Shown piece after piece: positions 47,335 through 59,294 of a stretch of 64,000 nucleotides of DNA. The stretch is from Didymella arachidicola (lineage: Eukaryota; Ascomycota; Dothideomycetes; Pleosporales; Didymellaceae): positions 868,001 through 932,000 of the forward strand of contig CM050000.1 of NCBI GenBank assembly GCA_016630955.3. The letters are read 5' to 3'. The stretch's first letter is position 1, and every line of letters begins with the position of its first letter. The notes under the pieces were generated by a model. The model ran no database searches, was not told the origin of the DNA, and was given only the letters and a program-made list of their open reading frames with translations. The translations under genes and the position numbers were made by a program.

Positions 47335-49097
47335 TTAGTGGCCGGGCACCGCGGACACCTGGTCTCTCGCAAGAATCTTCTTCGCATTCTCAATCCTCTC
47401 CATTTCGATTTCCTTTTGCTTATCATCCAGATCGTCGGGCAATGTGCCAAGTGCACGGTCACCAAAGAGCAGATCGATCTCTTCCAGCGACAATTCCTTG
47501 GTTTCCTGAAGACGTCAGTCGCCGACATAAGAATAATCTCTGCGCATAAGCTTACTTTATAGAAGAAGAAAATGCATGGGAACGTGACAACGAGATTGAA
47601 TGCCACGAATATAAAGTAGAATCTCCACTCGGTCTTACCCAAGCCGATGGGTGACACTTGCGACCATACTGTGCCGACGAGCCAATTACCAAAACCTGTG
47701 GCAAAAGCTGATCCGCGACCACGAATACTTAGTGGCATGATCTCTGAAGCGTATACCCAAGAGATGGGACCGAACGACACGCTGAAGATGCAAGACACCA
47801 GGAACAGGAAAAACACTCCGGCAGCAGATAGAGCGTCCTTACGGGAGCCAGTGGCGTTCTTCACCTGCGAACCCACTCCTGCTTCACAAATCAAAGCAAC
47901 AGTGATGGCGATTGTGCCGAACAATAGCGGCTTCCTCCTGCCGACTCGGTCGAGGAAGAAGACGATAAAGATCAAGTTGAAGATTGGGCCAACAACGTTG
48001 TAGATGCCAGTGACGAGCAACGCGCGGTCGCCTTCTATACCGAGGTTGTGGTACATGATCGTCTGGTAGTAGCCGATGACGTTGATGCTGGGATACGTGG
48101 TCAGCATGTAGCGTCTGAATACCCAAACGTGCATACCCTGTCATTTGGCCGAAAAGCTGAATCGATGTTGCGTGCAACAATCTGGTTCGCCATGTCGGAA
48201 CTTTGAACATGATCGCCCAGCCTGGTGCCGTGATAGCCTTCTCAGCTTCAATAGTGAGCTTGATTTCGTTAAACTCTTGATTGATCCAATCTTCGTTGGT
48301 CCCATCATAATGCAACTTATGCAAGACTCGTAACGCCTCATCGCTGCGGTCAGTCTCAACGAGGTAGCGAGGACTCTCTGGGAAGAACATAATGCCAAAT
48401 ATCAGAAGAAGACAGGGAACGCATTGAAAAGCGAGTGGGAAGCGCCAGGAGAACGAACTGGTATCGGGCACCTTCGAGGAACCGTAGCCCACCCAAGTCG
48501 ATATGATGAACCCGATACCGATCATTTGTTGGGCGATACCAACAATCAATCCTCATCCAAAATTAGCCAGATTTCACCTGATCCTCATACATGACCAACC
48601 TCGTTTCTTTGGATGCGCGCATTCGGACTGGTAAATTGGAACAGACATAGAGAGGATACCGACAGCCCAGCCAGCCAGGATTCGTCCAACGAGAATCATG
48701 GCGAGATGCTGTGCGGCGGTCTGGAGTACGGCGCCGATCAAGTTGATGATGGCACCGAGCATGATCGTTTTTCTACGACCAAGGCTGTCCATGGTAAGAC
48801 CCCCCCTGTTTACTGTCAGATTCGACCGTCGACAGAGTGTCTGATTTACTTGCATCAAGGAGCCAAAGAACGCGCCCTAGTCGCTGTCAGGCCCAGTCAA
48901 CTTGAAAACCCTCCTGTACTTACTCCGGAAAATGTCGCATTGATCGCTCCTATAATATTCGATTCCGCATTCGTGTCGAAGAAGTGCAAAAAGTGCGGCG
49001 ACTGGATGACAATGGTCATTACGCCTGAGTCGTATCCAAATAGGAAACTGCCATTGGCAGCAAACACTGCCAGAAGGACATTGAATAGGAGACCCAT
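47335..49097 (-). pseudogene. MFS sugar transporter, frame shifted at a homopolymer
   Basis: Six exons on minus: 49097-48924, 48876-48850, 48805-48600, 48551-48137, 48087-47556 and 47505-47335, with introns of 44-50 bp. The product would be about 507 residues of the sugar porter family (twelve membrane helices): FLFGYDSGVM, DSLGRRKT, GRILAGWAVGILSMSVPIYQ, PESPRYLVE, DRVGRRK and a C-terminal ETKELSLEEID. Exon 2 ends in frame at GSLMQ; after the next acceptor there is one base too many before LTMDSLGRRK. The excess sits in a run of seven identical bases (48800-48806). With all other splice sites intact this is either a recent inactivating insertion or a base-count error. It lies directly downstream of the GH31 gene on the same strand. 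Confidence 0.8.
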
Positions 49098-49657
49098 CCT
49101 CTTCAACGATTCGCATGCAGCGTCGAGCAGAGAGGACTCAGGTTGTAAGCGACTGTGAGAGATGTACCTAGTCTTTTATGTACTGAATGGAGCACGAGGT
49201 CACGCCGTTGTACAACGCTGATCGTGCATGTTGCACCATCCCACAGACACATGGAGCCGGATGCCGCCCCTAGCCTCCATGCTAGAAGTTCCAGCCGCCA
49301 ACAAGATGAAGCAGTGGGTCATTTTGCAAGGCTTGTTGATCCTGGACTCGAGAATCTGGGGTCAGAATGGGGTAGTTGAGGTACGTTAGCGTGAGCGGGG
49401 CCAAAGCGTTGCGGGAGAGAATGCTTGATTTCCCGCCAATCGACGGCATGTGCTCTGTATCCCCGCTCCCTTGCCACGAATTACCCGACGGTTAATTGTA
49501 GAAGACGGTATTTTCGCGCTTACAAGGCCAGTAACATCTGATCGCAGAAGCATTGTGCGGGCCCAGTCTCACTTTGTCTACATCGCCTATTTAGACACGC
49601 ACTGAGCATCTCCGTGTGCTGTCGTAGTAGCATAGCCGTGATCAGCACTTCGCTATC
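49098..49657. other. Spacer between the GH31 gene and the transporter
   Basis: 560 bp between two minus-strand genes; it must contain the transporter promoter and the GH31 3' UTR. No ORF of note. Confidence 0.5.
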
Positions 49658-52065
49658 CTATCCGAGTTTCGAAACTTTCCAATCGCCTGTCAAGGCATCC
49701 AGGCCCGTCAGCTCACCGTTGGAGTCAACTTGCAAGGTGCCTCTCTCATTACCGTTGGTATCCACAAGCACGGCTTTGTCACCTTGCTTGACACCATACA
49801 GGCGGATCTCGCCTCCAGAGTCCAACCATTCATATCCAAAGCCACCTGGGCCCTCTGCTTGACCGAGTACTAACACGCTTCCTTCACGAATGAACAGCGG
49901 TAGTTCGAGGAAGCCGTATTTTTCTCTGATCCACCGGCCGCCTTGAACCTCTGTTCCATTCCAGAAATTGAACCATCGACCCCATGGCAGGTAGTATTCG
50001 GCAGTGCCATCTTCCTCGAAGACTGGGGCAGCGAGTATCTGACTACCGACCATGAATTGGCGGTCGCAGTACCAAGCTGTTGGATCATCCGGGAACTCAA
50101 GTGCAACTGCACGAACGCTGGTTGGCCAACCATTTGCGACGCTTTCAATGGACTGAGCATACAAATATGGCATCAGCTGGCGCTTAAGATGAACCCAGTG
50201 TCTGAGAACATCTGTACAGTTCTCTGGCTCTGTCGAAGAGTCGTCCACCAGCCATGGCACTCGGTATGAATTCGAACCATGCAGTCGGCTATGTGAGTTG
50301 AGCAGTCCAAAGGCCACCCAGCGCTTATAGATCCATGGAGGTGGACTGCCTTCAAAACCACCTATGTCGCTAGTCCAGAATGCAAAAGATGCCAGGCCGA
50401 GGCTAAGGCCTCCGCGAACTGATTCTGCGAGGGCAGCAGGTGTAGATTCGCAGTCGCCGCCCCACTGCAGCGGGAATCTTTGTGAGCCGGCACAAGCTGT
50501 GCGTGCGAAGAGGATGGCTTCGTTCTTGCCGAATCTTCTTTGTACTGCTTCGTAAACGAGCTTGTTGTACATGAACGCGTAGTAGTTGTGCATACGGCTG
50601 GGGTCAACGCTCTTGTCGTGCCACTGGACATTTTTGGTTGGAATTCGTTCACCGAAGTCAGTCTTGATCGAGTCAACACCCATCTCAAATAATTTGTCCA
50701 TACATCCACTGAACCACTCGCATGCTTCTGGGTTCGTGAAATCTACTACACCCATGCCTGTCTGCCAGAGGTCCCATTGCCATACGTCACCGTTGGGCTT
50801 CTTAAGCAGGTAGCCCTTCTCCGAGGCATACTTAAAGATTGGACTAGCTTGTCCGACGTACGGATTAGTCCAGACAGAGACCTTGTTGAACAAACCAGCC
50901 TCTTTACCGCGCTGAATCTGGCCCTTAGCATCAGGGAAAAACTCTGGGTCCCATACGAAGTCGCACCAGTGAAAAGCACGAAGCCAGAAACAGTCGAAGT
51001 GGAATACTTCCACCGGAATCTTCGACTCCGACATACGTGAAACGAAGTGGTTGACGGTATCCTCATCGTAAGATGTGGTGAAGGAAGTGCTGAGCCAAAG
51101 ACCATAAGACCATGCTGGAACCCGGTTTGCCTTGCCCGTCAAGATCGAATATTTGGTCAAGACTTCCTTCGGTGTTGGGCCGTAGATGAGGTACCTTTCT
51201 TGGTAAGCTCAGTTTCCCTATTTGCTATATAGACACTCACCACTTCAGTCGTTGTCCCTCTACTGTGGTCTGCAATCTTGAGCATCTCTCGCTTCCGATC
51301 TCGAGGTCGATCTTGTCTGGTGTGTCAATGAAGACACCATAGCCTCTTGAGCTCAGCCAAAACGAGATGTTCTTGTAAGCCTGCTCACTGGAGGTACCGC
51401 CGTCTTCGTTCCATACTTCGACGTTCTGGCCGATCTTGTTCCAAGCACCGAACCTTTCACCCAATCCGTGGATGGACTCGCCAACACTCAGCTCCGTTTG
51501 CGTAAAGACGTAGTGCTTGTGGGCACTTAGATCCTCAACTTGCTTGGGTGTCGTCAGAGCAGGCGAGTACGCAAGGCCAACACTGCGGCTCAACAAGGAG
51601 GTGAGGTGTTTCGAGCCGTCATTGGCGTGGAATCTGACGTCGAAAGTGTGTTCATTGCCACTGACAGTAGCACTCAGCGATCCCGAAGTAAGAGTGGTCC
51701 CATTCTTACCAGGGTTCTTCCTGATGTCGGCAGTCGACTCAGGACGTCCGTCCGGGAATAGATCGAAATCTGGGCCAAGACGCCTGGCACCTGAGTGATG
51801 TGTGACCTCAAGGGATATCACACCATCGAACTGTGCCTCCAGCTCCACGGAGAGAGTTGCAAGATTGAGCGTGTCACCCCTGGAAAAGATCCTCTTCGTG
51901 GGAGCCAGAAGCGTTATTGCTTTCTTATCCTCGCGCGGTATGACCGAATATACCTCTTCCGCATGCTGGACCGTGAACTGACTGTTGACCAACCACATGC
52001 CTGCATGCAGTCAGTGCAATTCTTGCATGCTTGATCCCAAGACCCTACCATCGCGAAATTTCATC
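49658..52065 (-). CDS. GH31 alpha-xylosidase
   Basis: Three exons on minus: 52065-52050 (five codons plus one base), 52000-51241 and 51194-49658, with introns of 49 and 46 bp, encode 770 residues starting MKFRDGMWLVN. The beta-sandwich N-domain contains HGLGERFGAWNK. The catalytic barrel has the nucleophile Asp438 in SIKTDFGERIP and acid/base Asp506 in WGGDCESTP, the arrangement of alpha-xylosidases, and HFDCFWLRAFHWCDF in the substrate region. No signal peptide, so probably intracellular, releasing xylose from the non-reducing ends of imported xyloglucan fragments such as isoprimeverose. The adjacent sugar transporter supports that role. Specificity within GH31 is inferred from motifs. Confidence 0.92.
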
Positions 52066-54238
52066 TTGCTAGGTATGAGTTCTGAAAATATCGAGGAAGA
52101 GCCTCAATGACGTCTGAGTATAACGGAAGTGACTTCGACTACACTCATCTTTTAAGATGCCCTGCACTAATGGCTCAGAACGAAAAGTGGCGCGCTCGGG
52201 CCCGCGGGCCGTCCCTACCTTCAACCTTGATGGTTTGTGGATGGAAGATTCGGTGGGTGCTTGTCCGAGCCCCTCTTGAGCGGGGCAAGGACGGTCGTCC
52301 CAAACAGGCAGTCATGCGGCACCCAGCGGTTGCAACCATGTTCCGAGTTTGCAGGGTATATTCTGAACGCGCAGCACTTATTACCCGGCATATCTCTAAA
52401 CCCCCCAGAAAAAACGTTGTCTGCCATGATTGACGTTGATGCCTACGATGCCTCCATTGTTCCCCTTGCTTGGTCTGCCGCAGCTGCCGCGCGTTAGCAG
52501 ACTTCTACGCCACCTGACTTGCCAACATCAGATTAACATCTACGACTTTGCCAATGAGGCAGCCATATTACATCATAAAACTTCTCGATGTGTTGTGTTC
52601 ATCGCGAGACTCTCCTGGGGCGCTTAAAAGAGTTTGTTTGACCAAGGAACCTGCCAGTCACGAGGAGATGTGTTTAGCTGACATGTAAGAGGAGCACGCA
52701 ATACCCATACATACAGCGTGTGTGGTACGTTCGAAGAGCTTGAAGGAATTGGCAAACCTTAGCAAGAGGGCGTTAGACGTGTCGCGGCAAGAAGCGTGGG
52801 CCGGCGCACAGTCGCGTCATATGAAGCGGCGTCATTTGTTGTATTCGCCCACTACGGTTCCTCAGAGGTAGGTCGTTGCAAACCACGACAGCATGTACCT
52901 TCCGGCAGGTGCACTTCACTCTCTTTCCGCCTCTTTCGTCTCACCGAATCAAGGACTGGACCGGATGGTCATCGCCTGCTAGCAGCCGCTGATTTTGGTT
53001 GAAGGGCTCTCTTCACATCTTCGACAGCACTAAATCGACATCTCCCTCCCCCTCTGCAGATCAGAGTTAACAACACCCCCACTGCAGCGCTAAGACACGT
53101 CGACCAGACATCATGGTACTAATCATGCTACTCTTCTACACACGACCACCAGATCTCATGCCGGGTCAGTTCAGAGAGTACATGAAGGCGAAGTAGTTTC
53201 CACCGTGAAGGAAGTCGGGGTACCCCATGTCCTGGTGATGCTGACATTGGAATATGTTGAGCGGTGTGGCTTGGTGATCAGCGACAAGCTGGGCGCGGCT
53301 CTCGCTTCGAAATACCTACCGAATCGACGAGAATGCGCCAGTGATTCTCGTAGACTATCTAAAATATTTAGGATGAGACGCGATGGTTAAAGGGTCCTTC
53401 ACGGACGAACCGTATCATGCTGCGACCATCAGCGCAGAGGGGCCGCGTATCAGAAACGCAGAAGAAGGGTCCGCCGAGACTGAAGCCATGGAGGTCGTAC
53501 AATAGGTACCGATGATTCGTATGTTCTTGACAGATCATAAAGAGGACGAAGAAGAGGTAACTGCATGTTGCCCGACTATCAGGCACGGGCCGTTTCTTGC
53601 GCCATGTCCGCCGCTGATTGTGGAACACATTACCAACCTGAGAAAGGGTTCTACAGCGGCACGCGGCTGCGCGAACAGCAGCGGAAAAGCCTATTTGGCC
53701 GAAACCACCACGACGCAGCAATTGTTGTCCCGTTGAAAATTCGAGGGCTTCCGGACAACGTGGACTAATCGACGCAGAGAATTGTAATCATCTTAAAAGG
53801 TGCGAGGCTGGGTAGGAACTTCGAAGCCCGCGCTAACAGTTTGCCGAGGCACCGGAGATTTCGTCCGTTGTTCGGGCGCTTGCTGGTCCACAAAGCGACT
53901 GCTGTGGCAGCCCGTTGTTTGACTCGTTCCAGGGCAGAGATTGCAATTTATCCTCAGAAGTGGTACGGGGATGGCGCCTTCTCAAATTGCGAGGACTTGG
54001 ATGCGCACAGCCTGTCAAAACTGCAAAAAGTGACTAATCAAGAAATGCAGCGTAATGAGAGATTCTTTTCTTCAACAACGCCCTGGCCAGAGTGGCGTGA
54101 AATGCACAAAATTATAAAGCCAGCAGTCCAGTGCAAAACACACATATAACAGCCTACTCGTATTCTCTCTCTAGCAAACGGCTCATGCTTAACGTTTTGT
54201 TTTCATTTCGACTCAAATAAACCAGATCCAATCCCGGA
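52066..54238. other. Intergenic, no gene supported
   Basis: 2.2 kb. Frames such as 53368-53721 (-) and 53841-54149 (+) are open but of poor composition. A stretch near 54130-54240 is AT-rich and probably the promoter of the oxidoreductase. Confidence 0.4.
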
Positions 54239-55624
54239 ATGGCTACACTATTGAGCACCCCTATAACAACGCCCTCAGGGGTCGTGTTCTCTAACCGCCT
54301 CGTTAAGGTGTGCCAGTTGTTGATGTGTAAAGGACTGTGCTGAACCAGACTAGGCCGCTATGGCGGAAGACATGGCTAAGAACGCCGACCCCGGTGAAGA
54401 GCACATTGCAGCATACTCCAAATGGGGATCTGGAGGATGGGGCTCTCTCCTCACAGGTAAGCCACCTCGCGCGAGATACCTGGACCGCTGTACTCAATTC
54501 GACGCAGGCAATGTCGAGGTCTCTAGCAAATATCGCGGTTCGTTCGGCTCCGTCGTTGCAAAGCCCTCAATCCCAGAAAGCACGCGCAAAGTCTGGCAAC
54601 GCTGGGCATCCGCATCGCAAGAGGAAGGAACGCCGACTCTTGTACAGCTCGTGCATCCCGGCAGGCAAAGTCCGCCTAAGGCTGGCGACCGCGGATTCTT
54701 TGAGCCTACGATCGCGCCCTCTCCGGTGCCTTTGATAATTGGGAGCGGCCTTCTCGAGCGAGCGGTCCAAAAAGTTGCGTTTGGCACGCCCAGGGAGATG
54801 ACAGTGGCAGACATTGAGGAAGTGATCGATCAGTTTGCATATGTAGCGAAGGTGTCCTACGAGGCTGGCTTCAAGGGCGTAGAGCTCCACGCAGCCCACG
54901 GCTACCTGCTGTCGACCTTCCTCACCCCGAAGACCAATTTGCGTACGGACGATTACGGAGGCACGCCTGCAAAGAGAGCGCGCATTGTCATCGAAGTTAT
55001 TCGCGCCATACGCAAAGTGGTGCCCGCATCTTTCTGCATCGGTTTGAAGATCAACAGCGCGGACGTGGGTGGCAATGAGAGTCTCGAGGAGAGCTTGGAG
55101 CAAGTTGGCCTGATTTCGGCGGAACAAATCGATTTTCTCGAGATCAGCGGAGGTAGCTACGAGAAGCCTCGCATGGCTGCTGGTGACGCAGGAACCCGGT
55201 CAGAAAAGCGCGAAGCGTTCTTCCTCGACTATGCAGCTGCAGTTCGTGAGAGGTATCCGAACATCATCTTAATGGTCACTGGTGGTTTTCGTTCTCGTGC
55301 AGGGATGGAGGCTGCTTTGCAAAGTGGTGCCTGCGATCTGGTTGGTCTTGCCAGGCCCGCCGCGGTATGGCCTCATCTGCCAAAGGAAATCCTTCTAAAC
55401 GAAGAGGTCGAGGAGACTGCAGCAGTGAAAAAACTGACTACGTTGAGACTGCCATGGCTGTTGCGCTTGATACCGATCAAGTTCATTGGTACCGGCGCAG
55501 ACACTGTAAGTTCTGCGCAGCTATTAGAATCTCAATCGCGCACTGACACTACTAGATGTACTATGCAAAGCAAATCCAAGCCTTTGCTCTCGGTCGGATA
55601 CCACAGCCACCGCCAAGTTGGTAA
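54239..55624 (+). CDS. NADH:flavin oxidoreductase, Old Yellow Enzyme-like
   Basis: Four exons, 54239-54307, 54354-54456, 54508-55505 and 55556-55624 (introns 46, 51 and 50 bp), encode 412 residues. The first exon supplies MATLLSTPITTPSG and SNRLVKAAM, the standard start of the barrel. Further motifs: WGSGGWGSLLTGNVEV across intron 2, QLVHPGRQ, GFKGVELHAAHGYLLSTFL, RTDDYGGTPAKRARI, and a phosphate-binding end (MVTGGFRSRAGMEAAL, DLVGLARP). FMN-dependent enzymes of this kind reduce activated C=C bonds; the substrate is unknown. Intron 2 is exactly 51 bp without a stop, so an unspliced reading also stays open; splicing is favoured because it restores the LTGNVEV motif. Confidence 0.88.
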
Positions 55625-55909
55625 GGGTGGTGCGGAAAAGGCTGGAAACTGGAAGCCAATTACGGATGCGGCATAATATCACCACAAGCTCACTTGAGGC
55701 AGATACGAGTTTGGCGTCCGATGAAGGTCATAATCTTACTTTATCACGAGATGCGTTAAACCATGTAGCTACATTATCTTATGGTTGCTGACTCGCCGTA
55801 CTTCAACTGAATGAGACGCATGAAAGTGTGCGAAGGAGCGACAGTCTCTTTCTTCGAGAGGGAACAACTACTCTACGTTACCACGTAAGCACAAGCCATA
55901 GTTTACCGC

Positions 55910-57925
55910 TCAGGGACTGAACATACCGCCTCCGTGGCTATGGTTGTGGCTATGGCCATCTGCGCCATGGCTGTGCTTGTCGTGGTGAAGAGTGGTACCG
56001 GAAGACACAGTGCGAGTGAACGACCGCGATCCGCCCTTTGATTCACCATGGGCGCGATAATGCGCGGATGCAGACTCCTCAAATCGCTCCATCTCTCTGC
56101 ACTTCTCCTCGTACTTCGCGATGTACTCGTCCCTCTCGTGGTCGGCAGTGTGTCTAGCAGAAATTGCACGTTCCTTCTGCTCGCGCGATTCGCGAAGTAG
56201 GGTGCGCAAGCTCTCTATCTCAAACTCAAGCTCTGCACTATCGTCGTGAGACTCAGTAATGGTCTCCACGGTTTCCTCGTACTTGTGCTTCCAGTCGTCA
56301 AGCTCCTTACGGTGACGGTCGCGGGCATCGGTCAAGGTACGGATCTCAGCCTGGAAGATGAGCAGCTTTTCCTTGAGTTCAGCCAACTCGTTATGCAAGT
56401 GGCTATGCTTGGAGCGGCCTTCGTCACCCTCACGAATAAGCACCTTGTTGCGCTCGGTGACTGTGTGGATCTCAGCTCTAATATTGGCAATGGTGTCCTC
56501 AGCACGGCGAAGAGACTCTTCAAGCATGTTGATCTGTCGATGACGGTCCGTGTTCTTGTTGCGGTGGTCATGTAGGTCTTCCTTAAGCTGGTCCCGTTCT
56601 ATGATGATCAAGCGATGATCCTCACGGATCTTGTCGAGGGATTCCTTCACGTTAATCTCGCGAGTCTCAACCTCACGAAGCTTCTCCTTGACGGAAATGA
56701 CCTCGCGCTTGAGGTGCTCGTGCTGAAGAGTGATATCATTACAGCGCTCGTCGGATTCCTCCCATCCAGTGATCTTTGCTTTGACCTCGCGACGGAGGTT
56801 CTCGATGGTCAGATGGTGCTCATCACGCTCTTCTTCGACAATACGAACAGACTCTCGGAGCTTGGCGATATCACGCTGAGTACGTTCATGGCGCTCAGTA
56901 AGCTCATACAACTCTCGAGAAGACTCTTCAGCCCTGTGCTTAGCTCGCTTTAGGTCTTCTTGCAGCCTGTCCTTTTCGTGGAGGTGCTCGTCTCGTTCAA
57001 GCTCGAAGATCTTGACGCGATCAGTGAGACTGAGGACTTCCTTGCGCGAGAGTTCAAATTTGCCATGAGAATCGTCATGCCTGCTTTTCAGGTCTGTGTG
57101 CTCCCGCAACAGGTTGCGGAGCTCGCTGTGGTGCCTGCGTGCCTCATCCTTGGCGTGGTCGCGGTCATCCTCCACAGCCTTGAGTTTGAGGTATACGCCC
57201 TGAAGATCTGTTTTGAGTTTCTCGTGCTCTTTGTAGGATGTAGACGATGTCGCATGGAGCTCGCGAAGCTCAGTACGTGTGCGCTCTAGTTCGTGATCGC
57301 GATCGGCGATCTTCATCTTGTGCTCTTGTATGGTCGTGACAGCTATTGATAGCTCCAGCAAGAGCTTCTCGATCTGCTTTTTCCGTTCCCCATATTCATG
57401 CCCGTGATGATGATGCTCGGACTGTACACGCGCGATTGTCTCTGTCATTTCATCTGCCCTGGAGAGGAGTTCTTCCTTCTCCTTGAGGAGTGACTCGCGC
57501 TCAGAGACGATGCGAGCCCACGACTCTTTCAGCGAAGATGCTTCCCTAGACGCCTTAGACATAAGGTCCATTAAGGCGAAGAATTTGCCTTCAGCCTGTA
57601 TGTCACTATTAGCATTACGATGGGCAGTTTTCCAAGAGCCACATACCTGAGATGTAAGTTCCCTCGACATCTCGCTGCGGTGCGAGTGGAGAAAGGAGCT
57701 TCGTCTGCGAGCGCCACTGCCCGCACGGCTGCTGGAACGCCGTGTGATGACTGAGCTCATATTGTTGGAGTGATTTGAAAAGTCCATCCCTCTATGCTCG
57801 TGGAGAGGTGACGAAGGCTCTGAGAACACGTCTCGATTGAGTGCACTGTGCTTGAGCTTCAGTATTGTCAGATTCTCCGGTGTTATATCCGGTAGAGGGG
57901 CTAGCATGTCCTGCACGGCAGACAT
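55910..57925 (-). CDS. Long coiled-coil protein with His-rich C-terminus
   Basis: Exons 57925-57647 and 57595-55910 on minus encode 654 residues. The 51-bp intron (GTATGT to ACAG) lies in the open frame without a stop and is called because it has good splice signals and interrupts an otherwise continuous helix (LTSQ then AEGKFF). Residues 1-95 are Ser/Arg-rich and disordered. From about 100 to 600 the protein is an almost unbroken Glu/Lys/Arg/Leu coiled coil with many His residues. The last 30 residues are His/Gly-rich (HSHGADGHSHNHSHGGG), which could bind metal. It resembles tethering or scaffold proteins in composition only; no function is assigned. A small, TpA-neutral spacer of 285 bp separates it from the convergent oxidoreductase. 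Confidence 0.8.
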   Translation of the reverse strand: MSAVQDMLAPLPDITPENLTILKLKHSALNRDVFSEPSSPLHEHRGMDFSNHSNNMSSVITRRSSSRAGSGARRRSSFLHSHRSEMSRELTSQVCGSWKTAHRNANSDIQAEGKFFALMDLMSKASREASSLKESWARIVSERESLLKEKEELLSRADEMTETIARVQSEHHHHGHEYGERKKQIEKLLLELSIAVTTIQEHKMKIADRDHELERTRTELRELHATSSTSYKEHEKLKTDLQGVYLKLKAVEDDRDHAKDEARRHHSELRNLLREHTDLKSRHDDSHGKFELSRKEVLSLTDRVKIFELERDEHLHEKDRLQEDLKRAKHRAEESSRELYELTERHERTQRDIAKLRESVRIVEEERDEHHLTIENLRREVKAKITGWEESDERCNDITLQHEHLKREVISVKEKLREVETREINVKESLDKIREDHRLIIIERDQLKEDLHDHRNKNTDRHRQINMLEESLRRAEDTIANIRAEIHTVTERNKVLIREGDEGRSKHSHLHNELAELKEKLLIFQAEIRTLTDARDRHRKELDDWKHKYEETVETITESHDDSAELEFEIESLRTLLRESREQKERAISARHTADHERDEYIAKYEEKCREMERFEESASAHYRAHGESKGGSRSFTRTVSSGTTLHHDKHSHGADGHSHNHSHGGGMFSP

Positions 57926-59278
57926 TTTGACTGTCTAGTAGATTTGCAACTGAAGAGAAGAACGATCGGAAGTATTTTGATCGATGGGAGAAAGCTGTAC
58001 AGCTCTTGGAGAATGACTAGCGAAGAGGTATGGTGCATTCACTGTGCTCTTCACCAAGCTCTTATAGGCATGCTGCCGGAGATGGTACGCTGCTTATGCA
58101 CAAAGACCTGCTTGCCGTGGTGGCTTCTCCGCCTACGAGCTGAATGATGACACTTCATGCAAGACGATGCGCCACAGACAGTAGCTCTGCTCGCTGCAGT
58201 GAAGATCCATTAGAAAGTACCCCAACTACGCGTACAGTTTGAGCCACCATGCACCAATCGACGACCTGTTTGCAGGAAGCGGAGAAAGCTACCGCATACC
58301 TGCGTTGGCCTCATTCAAGAAAGAGTCATCTTGCAGATCTAGGTCGATGAAGCGGCGATCCTAGTCTGTCTCGGTAGTCATCCGATTGCGATTGGTGTGA
58401 TACCAAGTGCATGTGGAGCTGGGAGGTCGGCGACGAGCTCCTGCAGGCAAGTGGAGACGGGATCTGCGTCGGGGGACCCGGATCGCTTGACGTTCTCATA
58501 AATCCCGAGATTGTCTTTGGACGCACTCTGCAAATACGTAGGTATACGTTTCAATCATGTCTACCGGCTGCGGGCATTACGGGATCATTAAAGTAGGCTA
58601 GAAGCAAACATGTATCCAATATGTATTGTAACAGCAGTCTGCTCATCAAGCAGCTAGCACCCATAACTAAGGTGAGCTGGGCTCGCCAGTGATGTCGACT
58701 ACTGTAGAACGTGCATTCTGCATGGGCGGAGGAGACGACGAACAGTCCAGAAAAGTGATCTCAGGCGGAAGCGCTAACTGAATAGAGCGCTGGAGTGCCA
58801 GACCGGGCGGGTGGCGCCATTGAGCGGAGCTGCCGTACCGGTAGCGCGCGGGGGTTGGACTGCAGAATTGGCGAAGTGGCACAACCTACGAATGATAGTC
58901 TTGACTCATGCCCGTGTCAGGGAATGCGATGTGCGAAGCAATAGCCAGCAGCGCCGCAATTAACGGCGATCGAACGTGCCGCATGAGCGTAAGACGAGCT
59001 CCGGAGCTGCCGCTGCTCCAGCAGCACAGCGCAGAACAATACAGTGCAGCGGTGCAGTCCCTTTAGACATGATGCTCTGATGACACAGGGATGTGGCTAA
59101 GATGGAAAGCAACGGATAGTGCAGTAACGACAATGTCTAAGGAGTGTTCATCTCTATGTACATCTAAGAAGCGGGTCCGAAAGCTGGCATCAGCAAGCGC
59201 ATCGTAGACGCATCAGGGTACGGACTAGTAGCGCGATCGGCAGCGTTGCCTCGAGTGTGTGCCTTTGCTGCTGTACAC
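57926..59278. other. Intergenic, no gene seen
   Basis: 1.35 kb between two minus-strand genes. Short frames only. Part of it must be the coiled-coil gene's promoter. Confidence 0.45.
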
Positions 59279-59294
59279 TCACGCCAGCTCGCAC

